Shown here piece after piece: positions 1 to 7,976 of a stretch of 64,000 nt of DNA. Source of the DNA: an uncultured Eubacteriales bacterium (lineage in GTDB: Bacteria; Bacillota; Clostridia; Lachnospirales; CAMVHY01). Location: the NCBI GenBank assembly GCA_948543815.1, contig CAOVHW010000002.1:1-64000 (forward strand), written 5' to 3'. Position numbers and translations under genes: made by a program. Each line of letters starts with the position of its first letter. Within the stretch, counting starts at the first letter, position 1. A model generated the notes under the pieces. The model saw nothing but the letters and a program-made list of their open reading frames with translations, did not search any database and was not told where the DNA came from.

Positions 1-4
1 TTAC

Positions 5-81
5 AAAAAATCTTTGTGTGATTTCACACAAAGATTTTTTTGTTAAAGTTCTTTTGATTACTTTTCTTTCAAGAAAAGTAA
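5..81. repeat. Palindromic intergenic element, copy 1
   Basis: Two inverted repeats stand side by side. The first pairs 5-21 with 24-40 around the core ATCTTTGTG/CACAAAGAT, with A- and T-tracts outside. The second pairs 58-68 with 71-81 (TTACTTTTCTT/AAGAAAAGTAA). The same core occurs at 4796, 36258 and 49720. Here it lies downstream of the minus-strand dnaJ unit and could end transcription in either direction. The part beyond the window's left edge is unseen. Confidence 0.8.
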
Positions 82-113
82 GATCTTTAAAGAAAAAAGT
101 AAAAATTTTGTAT

Positions 114-269
114 TCAAATAATCCGATTAGTATTAGAACAATTTTTAGAAAAGAAATAGATACATTCATAACAATCAGGTGATTTAGCATTTTCATTTAA
201 TATAGAAGTTTTGTCATAACTCGTAATTTTATTTTGCGAGCAATATTTTTTTTCTTTGCAGCGATTCAT
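114..269 (-). CDS. Small cysteine-rich protein (51 aa), function unknown
   Basis: This short ORF starts with ATG at 269, and a strong AGAGGTG ribosome binding site sits 6 bases upstream. It encodes 51 residues with five cysteines (C4, C10, C33, C36, C44), including a CxxC pair of the DCYECIYF type, as in small zinc-binding or redox-active proteins. There is no signal peptide or membrane segment. It begins 51 bases after the dnaJ stop on the same strand, so it is probably the last gene of the dnaJ transcript, and copy 1 of the palindromic element follows it. The family is not recognised. The coding call rests on the ribosome binding site, the clean frame and the cysteine pattern. Confidence 0.6.
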   Translation of the reverse strand: MNRCKEKKYCSQNKITSYDKTSILNENAKSPDCYECIYFFSKNCSNTNRII

Positions 270-320
270 TATCAACACCTCTTGATAATTATTTACCGCA
301 ATACAAATTTTTATTCACAT

Positions 321-1457
321 TTATCTAAAAGTTTCACGTAATTTATCAAAGAAACTTTTCTTTTTTTCATTTGATTTATTATTTTCACTAGCAAAATCTT
401 TTAAAAGTTGCCGCTGCTTTTCAGAAATTACTGTCGGTACAGAAACATTTAACGTTAAAATTAAATCACCGATAATTCTACTGTTATTGACATTTGGTAC
501 GCCCTTATTTTTCAAAACCATAACTGTTCCGGATTGTGTTCCCGGCTTAATTTTTATTTTTTCATTGCCATAAAAAGTTTGAATTTCTATTTCATCGCCC
601 AAAACAGCCTGAATAAATTCTATCGGCACATCCAAGTATAAATTGTAATCTTTTCTTACAAAATATTTGTGTGGCTTAACGTAAACCGTAACCAATAAAT
701 CACCATTCGGTCCACCATTACTTCCTGCCTCGCCTTTTCCCGCTATTCTAATACTTTGACCACTGTTGATGCCTTTAGGAATTTCAATTTCCAACGTTTT
801 TTCCTTTTTCACAACTCCGCGCCCATAACATTTCGGACATTTTTCTTTTATTATTTTGCCTTCACCGTGACAAACATCACATGTCTGAATACTTGTCATT
901 GTACCAAATATTGTTTGTTGATGCGCACGAATCTGCCCTGTTCCACCGCATTTACGACAATTTTCAGGAATAGTTCCAGGTTTTGCGCCCGTACCTTTAC
1001 AATTATCGCATTTATCATTTACGGAAACACGTATTTGTTTTTTGGCACCAAAGATAGATTCTTCGAAATCGATTTGTACACTAACATGAACATTAGCACC
1101 TTTTGCGGCACGATTTCTTCCGGAGCCACTATGAAATATATCGCTGAATCCACCAAATCCACCAAAAAATGATTCAAATATATCATTGAAATCAAAATCA
1201 GCAGCATTATATGCACTGCCGGCACTGCCATCAAAAGCTGAATGGCCAAGCTGGTCATATGTCGCACGTTTTTGAGGGTCACTAAGTACAGCATAGGCTT
1301 CACTAATTTCTTTAAATTTTGCTTCAGCAGTTTTATCGCCGGGATTTGCATCAGGATGATATTTTTTAGCGAGTTTACGATATGCTTTTTTTATTTGTTC
1401 ATCATTTGCATTTTTATCTAAGCCAAGTGATTCATAATAATCTCGTTTAGCGGACAT
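321..1457 (-). CDS. dnaJ: Chaperone protein DnaJ (Hsp40)
   Basis: DnaJ is the co-chaperone that delivers unfolded clients to DnaK and stimulates its ATPase in the cytosol. The 378-residue protein has the full type I layout. A J domain covers about residues 1-70 with the HPD tripeptide at 34-36, then a Gly/Phe-rich linker to about 115. Four CxxCxGxG zinc repeats follow (CDNCKGTG, CRKCGGTG, CDVCHGEG, CPKCYGRG), then the two C-terminal substrate-binding beta domains. ATG at 1457 has a GGAGG site. In most Firmicutes dnaJ follows hrcA-grpE-dnaK. Here the upstream neighbour is a divergent gene of unknown function, so dnaJ stands apart from dnaK. No CIRCE inverted repeat is visible upstream, so HrcA control is not supported. 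Confidence 0.98.
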   Translation of the reverse strand: MSAKRDYYESLGLDKNANDEQIKKAYRKLAKKYHPDANPGDKTAEAKFKEISEAYAVLSDPQKRATYDQLGHSAFDGSAGSAYNAADFDFNDIFESFFGGFGGFSDIFHSGSGRNRAAKGANVHVSVQIDFEESIFGAKKQIRVSVNDKCDNCKGTGAKPGTIPENCRKCGGTGQIRAHQQTIFGTMTSIQTCDVCHGEGKIIKEKCPKCYGRGVVKKEKTLEIEIPKGINSGQSIRIAGKGEAGSNGGPNGDLLVTVYVKPHKYFVRKDYNLYLDVPIEFIQAVLGDEIEIQTFYGNEKIKIKPGTQSGTVMVLKNKGVPNVNNSRIIGDLILTLNVSVPTVISEKQRQLLKDFASENNKSNEKKKSFFDKLRETFR

Positions 1458-1542
1458 GTTGTTACCTCCGTATTTATTTTTAACTAAATAATTTTAGCAA
1501 AACTAACTTAGTCAGTCAAATTAAAAAAATTTCAATAAAAAA

Positions 1543-1556
1543 TTTATACGTATAAA
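1543..1556. promoter_or_regulatory. Palindrome between dnaJ and the divergent unknown gene
   Basis: A perfect 14-base palindrome, TTTATACGTATAAA, sits inside a longer AT-rich imperfect dyad between divergent genes, about 86 bases upstream of dnaJ and 122 upstream of the gene at 1679. It could be an operator. No regulator is identified, and AT-rich DNA yields such palindromes by chance. Confidence 0.3.
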
Positions 1557-1678
1557 ATTTTTCAATAATAATTTTGTGAAAAATAATTTTAGGAAATGAA
1601 ATCATTTTGTAAAAAAAATTGCATTAGCAAAAAAAAAATGTTAATATGAAATATAAATTTTACAAGGAGTTGATTTTT

Positions 1679-2485
1679 GTGGAAAATGGAGAAAAATTAA
1701 AAAAGATAATGCCAATTCTAAAAGAAATGAAAGAAACTAACATACGTGCAAATATAAGCTCTTTTGTTTTACCTTTTGTTGAAGATTTAAATCGCAAAAA
1801 ACCTGCTAAATTCGTAATTGATATTTTTAATGATTTAATAAATGTTTTAGAAAACAAGGGATATGATATTAATAATCTTGATAATCTTAGACCAGTGCAT
1901 AAAAAATTATTACGTGATACAATTGAAAATCATATGAAAAACACATTAACGAAAATACAACCTATTTTTGGTACAGTTGCTAAGGAACTTGCAGCAAATG
2001 ATCTTTTTATGGTACCTTTTGCTAACGATTTATATTCAAATAACCCCAAGCAATTTGCAATTGATACTATTTATCGTTTGATAGATATTTTAGAAAGCAA
2101 AGAATTTGATTTGAATAATCTTAGTCCAATACAACGGACACAATTACATGACGAAATTAAAACTTCTTTTAAAAATATATCCATGAACATTTTTTATAAC
2201 TATGCAGATCCAAAACAAAAAAAGATAATTGATGGCTTTAAACTTACAATTGAAGCTTTACAAAAAGATCAGAAAATTACAGAGGAACGAATGCGGCATG
2301 TAGAAAAAAATATGAATAGGACTTTCAGACCTAAATTAAAAAAAGAAAATGATAAAAAAGAAATAGAAGAATTACAAAAAAGAATGGACAGCTTAGAAAA
2401 AAATATTGTTGGTTCAACAGATAAACTACGTTCAATATTATTTGATGAACCAAAAGAAAAATCTATGACTCAACAAACAAAATAA
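1679..2485 (+). CDS. Unknown protein with two internal helical repeats and a C-terminal coiled coil
   Basis: The family is not recognised. The GTG at 1679 is chosen because AAGGAG lies 9 bases upstream; earlier ATGs lack a site. The 268-residue product contains two copies of a repeat of about 80 residues. Each has a PF.xDL segment, a short basic linker, an F.ID...LI..LE helix and a D(I/L)NNL motif, so a tandem duplication is clear. The last 70 or so residues are Lys/Glu-rich with heptad spacing (KKEIEELQKRMDSLEKNI), a likely coiled coil. There is no signal peptide and no membrane helix. It ends 10 bases before the RNase P RNA. The role is unknown; a cytosolic scaffold or oligomer is a guess from shape only. 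Confidence 0.75.
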   Translation: MENGEKLKKIMPILKEMKETNIRANISSFVLPFVEDLNRKKPAKFVIDIFNDLINVLENKGYDINNLDNLRPVHKKLLRDTIENHMKNTLTKIQPIFGTVAKELAANDLFMVPFANDLYSNNPKQFAIDTIYRLIDILESKEFDLNNLSPIQRTQLHDEIKTSFKNISMNIFYNYADPKQKKIIDGFKLTIEALQKDQKITEERMRHVEKNMNRTFRPKLKKENDKKEIEELQKRMDSLEKNIVGSTDKLRSILFDEPKEKSMTQQTK

Positions 2486-2495
2486 ATTAAAATAA

Positions 2496-2836
2496 ATAAG
2501 TAAGTAAATTAGACAGTCGCATAATAAAAAATTATGAGGAAAGTCCGGGCTTCATTGAGCAATGTGCCGGATAACATCCGGTAGAGGTAACTCTAAGGCT
2601 AGTGCAACAGAAATAAACCGCCTTTTATATTAAAGGTAAGGGTGGAAAGGCGAGGTAAAAGCTCACCGCTGATCTGGTAACATTTCAGGCTCTGTAAACC
2701 CCACATGAAGCAAGATTAAAAGCGTAAGAAAGTTGCTCGCTTTGCTTTTTCATATCGCATGAACATATTGGTAACAATATGTCCAGATAGATGACTGTCC
2801 ACGACAGAACCCGGCTTATCGATTTGCTTACTTATT
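2496..2836 (+). ncRNA. rnpB: RNase P RNA (A type)
   Basis: This is the catalytic RNA of ribonuclease P, which removes tRNA 5' leaders. Conserved blocks are present: GAGGAAAGTCCGGGCT near the 5' end (P4 strand), GGTAAGGGTGGAAAGGCGAGGTAA in the middle as two conserved pieces, and CCACGACAGAACCCGGCTTATC at the 3' end. The ends are set by helix P1, where ATAAGTAAGTAAAT at 2496-2509 pairs with ATTTGCTTACTTAT near 2822-2835. About 340 nt is normal for the class. The loop with GGTAA..TTACC-type pairing and the ACATGAAGCAAG segment also fit. The 3' ends of the pairing region are accurate to a few bases. Confidence 0.95.
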
Positions 2837-2869
2837 CATCATAAAATTTATTAAAAATGATTAAAACTA

Positions 2870-2898
2870 TTGACAACGCTAATTAATAATGTTACACT
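2870..2898 (+). promoter_or_regulatory. Sigma-A-type promoter for the gene at 2957
   Basis: TTGACA at 2870-2875 and TACACT at 2893-2898 are separated by 17 bases. They lie just after the RNase P RNA and 59 bases before the ATG at 2957. Confidence 0.65.
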
Positions 2899-2956
2899 TA
2901 CGATATGATTTTGTAATCAAATTTTAATTTGCATTTTAAAAAACGAGGTGATTTAT

Positions 2957-3628
2957 ATGGAAAAACCATCTAAAAGAAAAGCGAATAAAATTGAAATTTC
3001 TTCACCAATATCTGCTTCACAGTGGGGAGAACATGAAAATGATATGTTCGATCTTAAATCAGATGAAATCAACAAAAATTATCAAAATTCCAACCAAAAT
3101 TATAGAAAAATTTTATTGGAAACAATAGAATCCATGACAAAAAGTGAAGAATATGAATATAATTATGAAAATTATTTAGCTCCATTTTATGAACCTTTAT
3201 TAAATGATTCCAAACAAGAAAATCCTAATATATATACTAAACATTTTATATTACAAACTATGAAAGAATTCCCGCAAAATAAATATAATAAAATCAAGCG
3301 AAAATCAGGTGAAACTGCAGCGAAACAATGGCTAACAGATAATTTACATGATTATCTTATTTCAAAATCTATTGATACCATATGGCATTATATTGGCGAT
3401 AAGGAAACAAAAAGAGCCTTTCGAAATTCATCAGGCTCACTTTATGATGCAATTAAAAAATTTGAAAATGACATTAAAAACACTAAAAAAAATAAACCAT
3501 TACAAATAGGCAAAATTAATGAAACAAGAGAAACTATCATTAAAGCTTTACTAGAAACAAAATTGATGTTAAATAAAGATAATTTGCAAAAGCTCACAAA
3601 TTATGAACGCATAGATAATGCTAAATAA
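2957..3628 (+). CDS. Unknown helical protein (223 aa)
   Basis: The family is not recognised. ATG at 2957 has GAGGTGA 6 bases upstream and its own promoter at 2870. The product is very rich in Lys, Asn and Glu, is predicted all-helical from its composition and spacing, and has no signal peptide, membrane segment or cysteine pattern. The segment around residues 70-130, with LAPFYEPLL and a TAAKQWLTDNLHDYL helix, loosely resembles the helical repeat of the protein at 1679, but I cannot claim homology by eye. It lies between rnpB and gap, each of which has its own control signals, so it is probably monocistronic. The base composition matches its neighbours. Confidence 0.7.
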   Translation: MEKPSKRKANKIEISSPISASQWGEHENDMFDLKSDEINKNYQNSNQNYRKILLETIESMTKSEEYEYNYENYLAPFYEPLLNDSKQENPNIYTKHFILQTMKEFPQNKYNKIKRKSGETAAKQWLTDNLHDYLISKSIDTIWHYIGDKETKRAFRNSSGSLYDAIKKFENDIKNTKKNKPLQIGKINETRETIIKALLETKLMLNKDNLQKLTNYERIDNAK

Positions 3629-3645
3629 AATTTTTACCATAAAAT

Positions 3646-3675
3646 TTGCATTAAATAATTTTTATGTGGTATAAT
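3646..3675 (+). promoter_or_regulatory. Promoter of gap
   Basis: TTGCAT at 3646-3651 and a perfect TATAAT at 3670-3675 are separated by 18 bases. The GGAGG-type site and the gap ATG at 3727 follow. Confidence 0.65.
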
Positions 3676-3726
3676 GCAAAAGTAAAATGGTTACAATTTT
3701 TTTCATAATTTAAGGAGGATTTTTTT

Positions 3727-4728
3727 ATGGCTAAAATTGGTATAAATGGTTTTGGACGTATTGGACGTTTAGTATTTCGTGCGTCAGTTGAACGTAAAAA
3801 TATTGATGTCGTTGCAATTAATGATCCTTTTATTTCCGTTGACTATATGGTTTATATGCTTAAATATGATTCCGTACATGGACGTTTTGCGGGTGATATT
3901 TCAATTGAGGGCGATAAATTATGTGTTAATGGGAAATTAATTACTGTTTATAATAAAATGAATCCTGAAGAAATCCCATGGAGTGAGTGCGACGTAGAAT
4001 ATGTAGTTGAATCTTCTGGCGCATTTACTACTTTAGAAAAAGCTAGTGCACATTTAAAAGGTGGCGCAAAAAAAGTTATTATAAGTGCGCCATCAAAAGA
4101 TGCCCCAATGTTTGTTATGGGCGTAAATCAAAATACTTATACAAATGATATGACAATCGTATCAAATGCTTCATGCACAACAAATTGTTTAGCGCCACTC
4201 GCAAAAGTTATCCATGATAATTTTGGAATAATTGAAGGATTAATGACAACGGTTCACTCTACAACGGCAACACAAAAAACTGTTGACGGGCCTTCAAGAA
4301 AAGATTGGCGTGGTGGCCGTGCCGCATCTGCAAATATTATTCCATCATCTACGGGCGCAGCAAAAGCTGTCGGAAAAGTTATTCCATCACTTAATGGAAA
4401 ATTAACTGGAATGTCGTTCCGCGTCCCAACTATTAATGTTTCCGTAGTTGATTTAACTTGTCGCCTCGAAAAAAGTGCAACATACGAACAAATAAAAGAT
4501 TGTGTAAAAAAATATGCTGAGGGCGAACTCAAAGGAATTTTAGGATATACCGATGAAGATGTTGTTTCATCAGACTTTATGGGCGAGTATTGTACTTCTG
4601 TATTTGATGCCAAAGCCGGTATCGCCTTGAATGATAATTTTGTGAAATTAATTTCGTGGTACGATAATGAATGGGGATATTCAAATAAAGTTCTTGATTT
4701 AATTTCACATATGGATTCAGTAAAATAA
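3727..4728 (+). CDS. gap: Glyceraldehyde-3-phosphate dehydrogenase, type I
   Basis: The enzyme oxidises and phosphorylates glyceraldehyde 3-phosphate to 1,3-bisphosphoglycerate with NAD+ in cytosolic glycolysis. The 333-residue protein starts with the Rossmann motif INGFGRIGRLV, carries the catalytic ASCTTNCLAP segment near residue 150, and ends with the WYDNEWGYSNKVLDL signature. The NDPF..VDYMVYMLKYDSVHGRF region is typical of the E. coli GapA and eukaryotic branch rather than the Bacillus GapA branch. ATG has an AAGGAGG site. The gene is not beside pgk or the tpiA-gpmI-eno operon at 28-32 kb and has its own promoter. Palindromic element copy 2 follows and probably terminates it. Confidence 0.98.
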   Translation: MAKIGINGFGRIGRLVFRASVERKNIDVVAINDPFISVDYMVYMLKYDSVHGRFAGDISIEGDKLCVNGKLITVYNKMNPEEIPWSECDVEYVVESSGAFTTLEKASAHLKGGAKKVIISAPSKDAPMFVMGVNQNTYTNDMTIVSNASCTTNCLAPLAKVIHDNFGIIEGLMTTVHSTTATQKTVDGPSRKDWRGGRAASANIIPSSTGAAKAVGKVIPSLNGKLTGMSFRVPTINVSVVDLTCRLEKSATYEQIKDCVKKYAEGELKGILGYTDEDVVSSDFMGEYCTSVFDAKAGIALNDNFVKLISWYDNEWGYSNKVLDLISHMDSVK

Positions 4729-4755
4729 TTTTATGAGTTTATACTTTTTTAAACC

Positions 4756-4872
4756 TTACTTTTCTTGAAAGAAAAGTAACCAAAAAAACTTTAACAAAAA
4801 AATCTTTGTGCAAACGCACAAAGATTTTTTATAAAGTTTTTTTTGGTTCTTTTTTTTTACAAAAAAAAGAAC
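4756..4872. repeat. Palindromic intergenic element, copy 2
   Basis: Three nested dyads lie between the convergent gap and alcohol dehydrogenase genes. They are TTACTTTTCTT/AAGAAAAGTAA at 4756-4779, the AAAAAATCTTTGTGC/GCACAAAGATTTTTT core at 4797-4830 with an AAAC loop, and GTTCTTTT/AAAAGAAC at 4846-4872. The core followed by a T-run reads as an intrinsic terminator on both strands. Confidence 0.85.
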
Positions 4873-4899
4873 AGTTTTATTTAATCTTTACTTTTTATT

Positions 4900-6060
4900 T
4901 TACAAACACATTTCGTAAATATTAATGATGTCGTTTTTGTCCAAATCGGCAAATCCATTTAACGTTCCAATACGTTCCGCCATAGTTTCAAAATATTCAT
5001 CGCTGATATTTAATTTTGTCAAATTATCTGTCAGTCCCAAATCATTGTACAAAAATTCTTCCAATAATTTTATCGCTTGATTTGCTACATCTGTTTTACT
5101 TTCCCGTTTATCTATGTCAAAAACATTAACACCAAATCGATAAAATTTGTCCACCGTTTTCTCATTTAAAACATATTTCATCCATCGCGGCGTTAAAATT
5201 GCGAGTCCTAGCCCATGCGTAATATCATAGAAAGCTGACAATTCATGTTCTAACGGATGACAACTCCACGCATGTGGTTTGTCCGCCCGTACAAATCCAT
5301 TAATTGCCCACGACGATGTCCACATTAAATTTGCTCGCGCTTCATAATTATTTGGTTGACTTAGCGCAATCGGCGTATATTTTATCACCGTCTTCATTAA
5401 TCCTTCCATAACCGTATCCAACATAAATAATCCAGGCTCACGCGCAAAATAAGTTTCAATTATATGCGACAAAATATCCGCGCTACCACATGCCGTCTGA
5501 TATCTTGAAACTGTATACGTATTCGTCGGGTCCAAAAACGCAACTTTCGGCTGTAAATGCGGATCTATCCGTCCCAATTTTTCTTTCGTATCTAAATTTG
5601 TGATAACTCCGCCGGCATCCATCTCTGAACCTGTCGCCGCCAACGTTAAAATATTTACAATCGGTAATGCTGCTTTTATATCCGCTTTGCCCGTTAAAAA
5701 ATCCCACGTATCGCCGTCGTAATATTTGCCCGCCGCAATAAATTTTGAAGCATCGATAACCGAACCACCGCCTACTGCCAAAATAACGTCAATATCTTCT
5801 GTTTTACAAATTTTTGCGCCATCATTAACTGATGTATGTCGTGGATTAGGTTCAATACCTGGAAGTTCAAATAATTTCAAATCAGAATTTTTTAATTCAG
5901 CAATAATTTTATCATAAAGCCCAATTTTTTTAATCGAGCCACCACCATATACCAAAAGAACTTTACTGCCGTATTTTTTTAATTCGTTTGACAAATTTCC
6001 TGTCAATTGATTTTCACCAAAATAAACTTTGGTCGGTATGTCATACACAAAATTTTTCAT
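4900..6060 (-). CDS. Iron-containing alcohol dehydrogenase (butanol dehydrogenase type)
   Basis: This enzyme reversibly reduces an aldehyde to an alcohol with NAD(P)H and regenerates oxidised cofactor during fermentation. At 386 residues it matches the BdhA/YqhD branch of group III alcohol dehydrogenases. The N-terminal domain has YGGGSIKKIGLYD and the nucleotide motif AVGGGSVIDASKFIA. The metal-site helix contains CGSADILSHIIETYF, and the histidines lie in SCHPLEHELSAFYDITHGLGLAIL. The substrate is not readable from sequence. It is followed upstream on the same strand by an aldo/keto reductase whose stop is 11 bases away, so the two probably form one redox operon ending at element copy 2. 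Confidence 0.93.
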   Translation of the reverse strand: MKNFVYDIPTKVYFGENQLTGNLSNELKKYGSKVLLVYGGGSIKKIGLYDKIIAELKNSDLKLFELPGIEPNPRHTSVNDGAKICKTEDIDVILAVGGGSVIDASKFIAAGKYYDGDTWDFLTGKADIKAALPIVNILTLAATGSEMDAGGVITNLDTKEKLGRIDPHLQPKVAFLDPTNTYTVSRYQTACGSADILSHIIETYFAREPGLFMLDTVMEGLMKTVIKYTPIALSQPNNYEARANLMWTSSWAINGFVRADKPHAWSCHPLEHELSAFYDITHGLGLAILTPRWMKYVLNEKTVDKFYRFGVNVFDIDKRESKTDVANQAIKLLEEFLYNDLGLTDNLTKLNISDEYFETMAERIGTLNGFADLDKNDIINIYEMCL

Positions 6061-6071
6061 TTTTTATCTCC

Positions 6072-6917
6072 TTATTCTTGATTATCCAAATTTGGTGTCC
6101 AATTCGCAAATTGTAGTAGCACCCCATCGGTTCGATTATAATAGCGTTTATCCGTATCAAGTTTTGCAATTTGCACCATTTCGTTCGCTGTTAATTCAAA
6201 ATCAAAAATATTAAAATTGTCTCTAATATGCACCGGATTTTTCGAACCCGGAATAACTATAAATCCCATTTGCGTGTGCCACCGCAAAATTATTTGCGCT
6301 GGCGCTTTATTATATTTTTCCGCTAACTCTTTAAAAACAGATTCATTTAGCAAATTTTTATCGCCATGACCCAACGGATACCAGCTCATTAATTTAATAT
6401 CTTCGGCATCAATAATTTTTCGAAGCTGCGACTGCGTAAAATATGGATGCGCTTCGACCTGAATAACTTGTGGCTTAATCTCACAATTTGCCAAAATTTC
6501 TTGTATATATTTGCCCTCAAAATTTGAAACGCCAATCGCTTTTATTTCCCCATTTTTGTACGCTTTTTCAAGTTGCCTATATCCAAACATATAATTTCCA
6601 GCAGGCTGATGTAAAAATAATAAGTCAATATAATCTACATCAAGCCTCTCCAAAGTTTTATCTATTGCACTCTCATCTTCATAAACTGATGGCCACAATT
6701 TTGTTGACAAAAATATTTTTTCGCGCGCGATTTTACTTTTTTTCATGCCGCGACCAACAGCTTTCTCATTTTCATAAGCATTTGCCGTATCGATTAATTT
6801 GTAGCCGCATTGCAAAGCATTACAGACAGATTCTTCGGCTTCATTCGGCGATAAAGTAAACACACCGATACCGATATTCGGAATTTTTACCCCATTATTT
6901 AATTTCAAATATTCCAT
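6072..6917 (-). CDS. Aldo/keto reductase
   Basis: An NADPH-dependent reductase of carbonyl compounds, cytosolic, with TIM-barrel fold. The start is ATG at 6917, which has AAAGGTGA 6 bases upstream; the TTG two codons earlier overlaps that spacing. The 281-residue product shows the family signatures. DTANAYENEKAVGRGMKKS carries the catalytic Asp and Tyr, STKLWP holds the Lys, and LLFLHQP holds the His. IGVSNF, LMSWYPLGHGDK and the cofactor loop VIPGSKNPVHIRDN follow. It is upstream of the alcohol dehydrogenase in the same direction with an 11-base gap, consistent with a shared role in reducing aldehydes or ketones. The physiological substrate is unknown. Confidence 0.95.
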   Translation of the reverse strand: MEYLKLNNGVKIPNIGIGVFTLSPNEAEESVCNALQCGYKLIDTANAYENEKAVGRGMKKSKIAREKIFLSTKLWPSVYEDESAIDKTLERLDVDYIDLLFLHQPAGNYMFGYRQLEKAYKNGEIKAIGVSNFEGKYIQEILANCEIKPQVIQVEAHPYFTQSQLRKIIDAEDIKLMSWYPLGHGDKNLLNESVFKELAEKYNKAPAQIILRWHTQMGFIVIPGSKNPVHIRDNFNIFDFELTANEMVQIAKLDTDKRYYNRTDGVLLQFANWTPNLDNQE

Positions 6918-6989
6918 TTGCAATCACCTTTTTAATTTTTGTATTGCAAAATTTATTTTACACTTTCAGCAATCAAAATACAATTTTAC

Positions 6990-7439
6990 TTATCTTATTA
7001 ATTTGACAATATATTCATCCGTATCGTCCAAAAATTTTTTTTCGTCTGTCAAATAAAATCCATGTTTCTTATAAAATTTGATAGCTTTGATATTTTTTTC
7101 TAATGCCCACAAATTATCTGCATAAAGTTTTTGAATTGCGAACTTAATTAATTCGCCACCAATTCCTTTATTTTGAAAAAATGTATCTACGTACAATTTG
7201 GAAATTTCCGTTTCTTTTTTCATTTGAACAAAACCTTTTACCACATCCTCATCATATACATAAATATTTTCGATAATCTCACTTTTATTGAAATAATTAT
7301 TTGCCAACGAAACAACTTGTAATTCACCGAATGAAAATTTTTCATTTTTAAATATAGGAAAAAAATTTACTCTGTTATTAAAAACAAATATCTCCGCTAT
7401 TCTTGACAAATCATCCGTTTTACATTTTCTAATTTTCAT
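6990..7439 (-). CDS. GNAT family N-acetyltransferase
   Basis: This is an acetyl-CoA-dependent N-acyltransferase of unknown acceptor. ATG at 7439 is chosen because GGAG lies 8-9 bases upstream; the TTG further up overlaps the site. The 149-residue protein begins MKIRKCKTDDLSRIAEI, as GNAT proteins often do, and contains the acetyl-CoA loop FFQNKGIGGELIKFA (Q/RxxGxG/A). It ends with the typical LWALEKNIKAIKFYKKHGF region, where N-x-A-I-x-F-Y-x-x-x-G-F is the family signature. It lies between the aldo/keto reductase and a dead hydrolase gene. Related proteins acetylate small molecules or proteins, and the substrate cannot be inferred here. Confidence 0.92.
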   Translation of the reverse strand: MKIRKCKTDDLSRIAEIFVFNNRVNFFPIFKNEKFSFGELQVVSLANNYFNKSEIIENIYVYDEDVVKGFVQMKKETEISKLYVDTFFQNKGIGGELIKFAIQKLYADNLWALEKNIKAIKFYKKHGFYLTDEKKFLDDTDEYIVKLIR

Positions 7440-7484
7440 TTTATTTTTCTCCAATAATTATTAATTTAAAAGTGCCGCAATGTT

Positions 7485-7962
7485 TTATTTTAAAAATTCA
7501 TTTTGTAATTTTAAAATTAAAGGATATGCATCATTTGAATTTATAAAAATACAGCAACCATTGCCATCACTTACGGAAAAATTAACAAGTGATTCAAATC
7601 TTTCATTTCCACCGCTATACCCAAAATATTTTTTACCGTATATTGTTTTCAGGTAACAACCAAGTCCCGTACGACACAATGTTCCCTCTAATTTCAATAA
7701 ATCATCATGCTGTGGCGTAATCATTTTTTTCATAAGCTCTTGTGAAATCAAATCGTCTTGCCTACGTAAAATATTTTGTATATGAAGACCAAACTTTCAT
7801 ATTCAGCTGTATACGTAAAAATTTGTTGTATAATTGCTTTCCCTTTTGACTCATCTTATTTATTCCCTCGACAACCATTTCAACAATTTAGTAATTTTTA
7901 ATTACGGCCAAACTTAACACATCGGCATGATATTTTTGTAATTCATTTTGAAAATTCATCAT
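7485..7962 (-). pseudogene. Decayed beta-lactamase-family serine hydrolase
   Basis: The remains read in pieces. At 7962 an ATG with a GGAG site opens MMNFQNELQKYHADVLSLAVIKNY and stops; the last part is the usual VLSLAVIKNG start of class C-like serine hydrolases. The middle, including the SxxK and YxN motifs, is gone. A later frame contains stops but still reads KFGLHIQNILRRQDDLIS. The last 88 codons are open and include KKMITPQHDD, GLGCYLKT and the KYFGYSGGNERFESL block, the C-terminal signature of penicillin-binding/beta-lactamase-like hydrolases. Deletion plus nonsense changes rule out an active enzyme. The 88-residue ORF at 7485-7751 is therefore a remnant, not a gene. Confidence 0.85.
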
Positions 7963-7976
7963 TTTGACTCCTCTAA

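Noticed and set aside
756..1172. Open reading frame of 138 codons on the plus strand
   Set aside because: It lies wholly inside dnaJ in the opposite direction, with Phe/Thr/Ser-rich low-complexity composition and no ribosome site: a shadow frame.
1458..1640. CIRCE element upstream of dnaJ
   Set aside because: No TTAGCACTC-N9-GAGTGCTAA dyad is present. The palindrome at 1543 is a different sequence.
7485..7751. An 88-codon ORF that could be called a small protein
   Set aside because: It is the C-terminal end of a serine hydrolase whose other parts are visible upstream with stops, so it is counted as a pseudogene.
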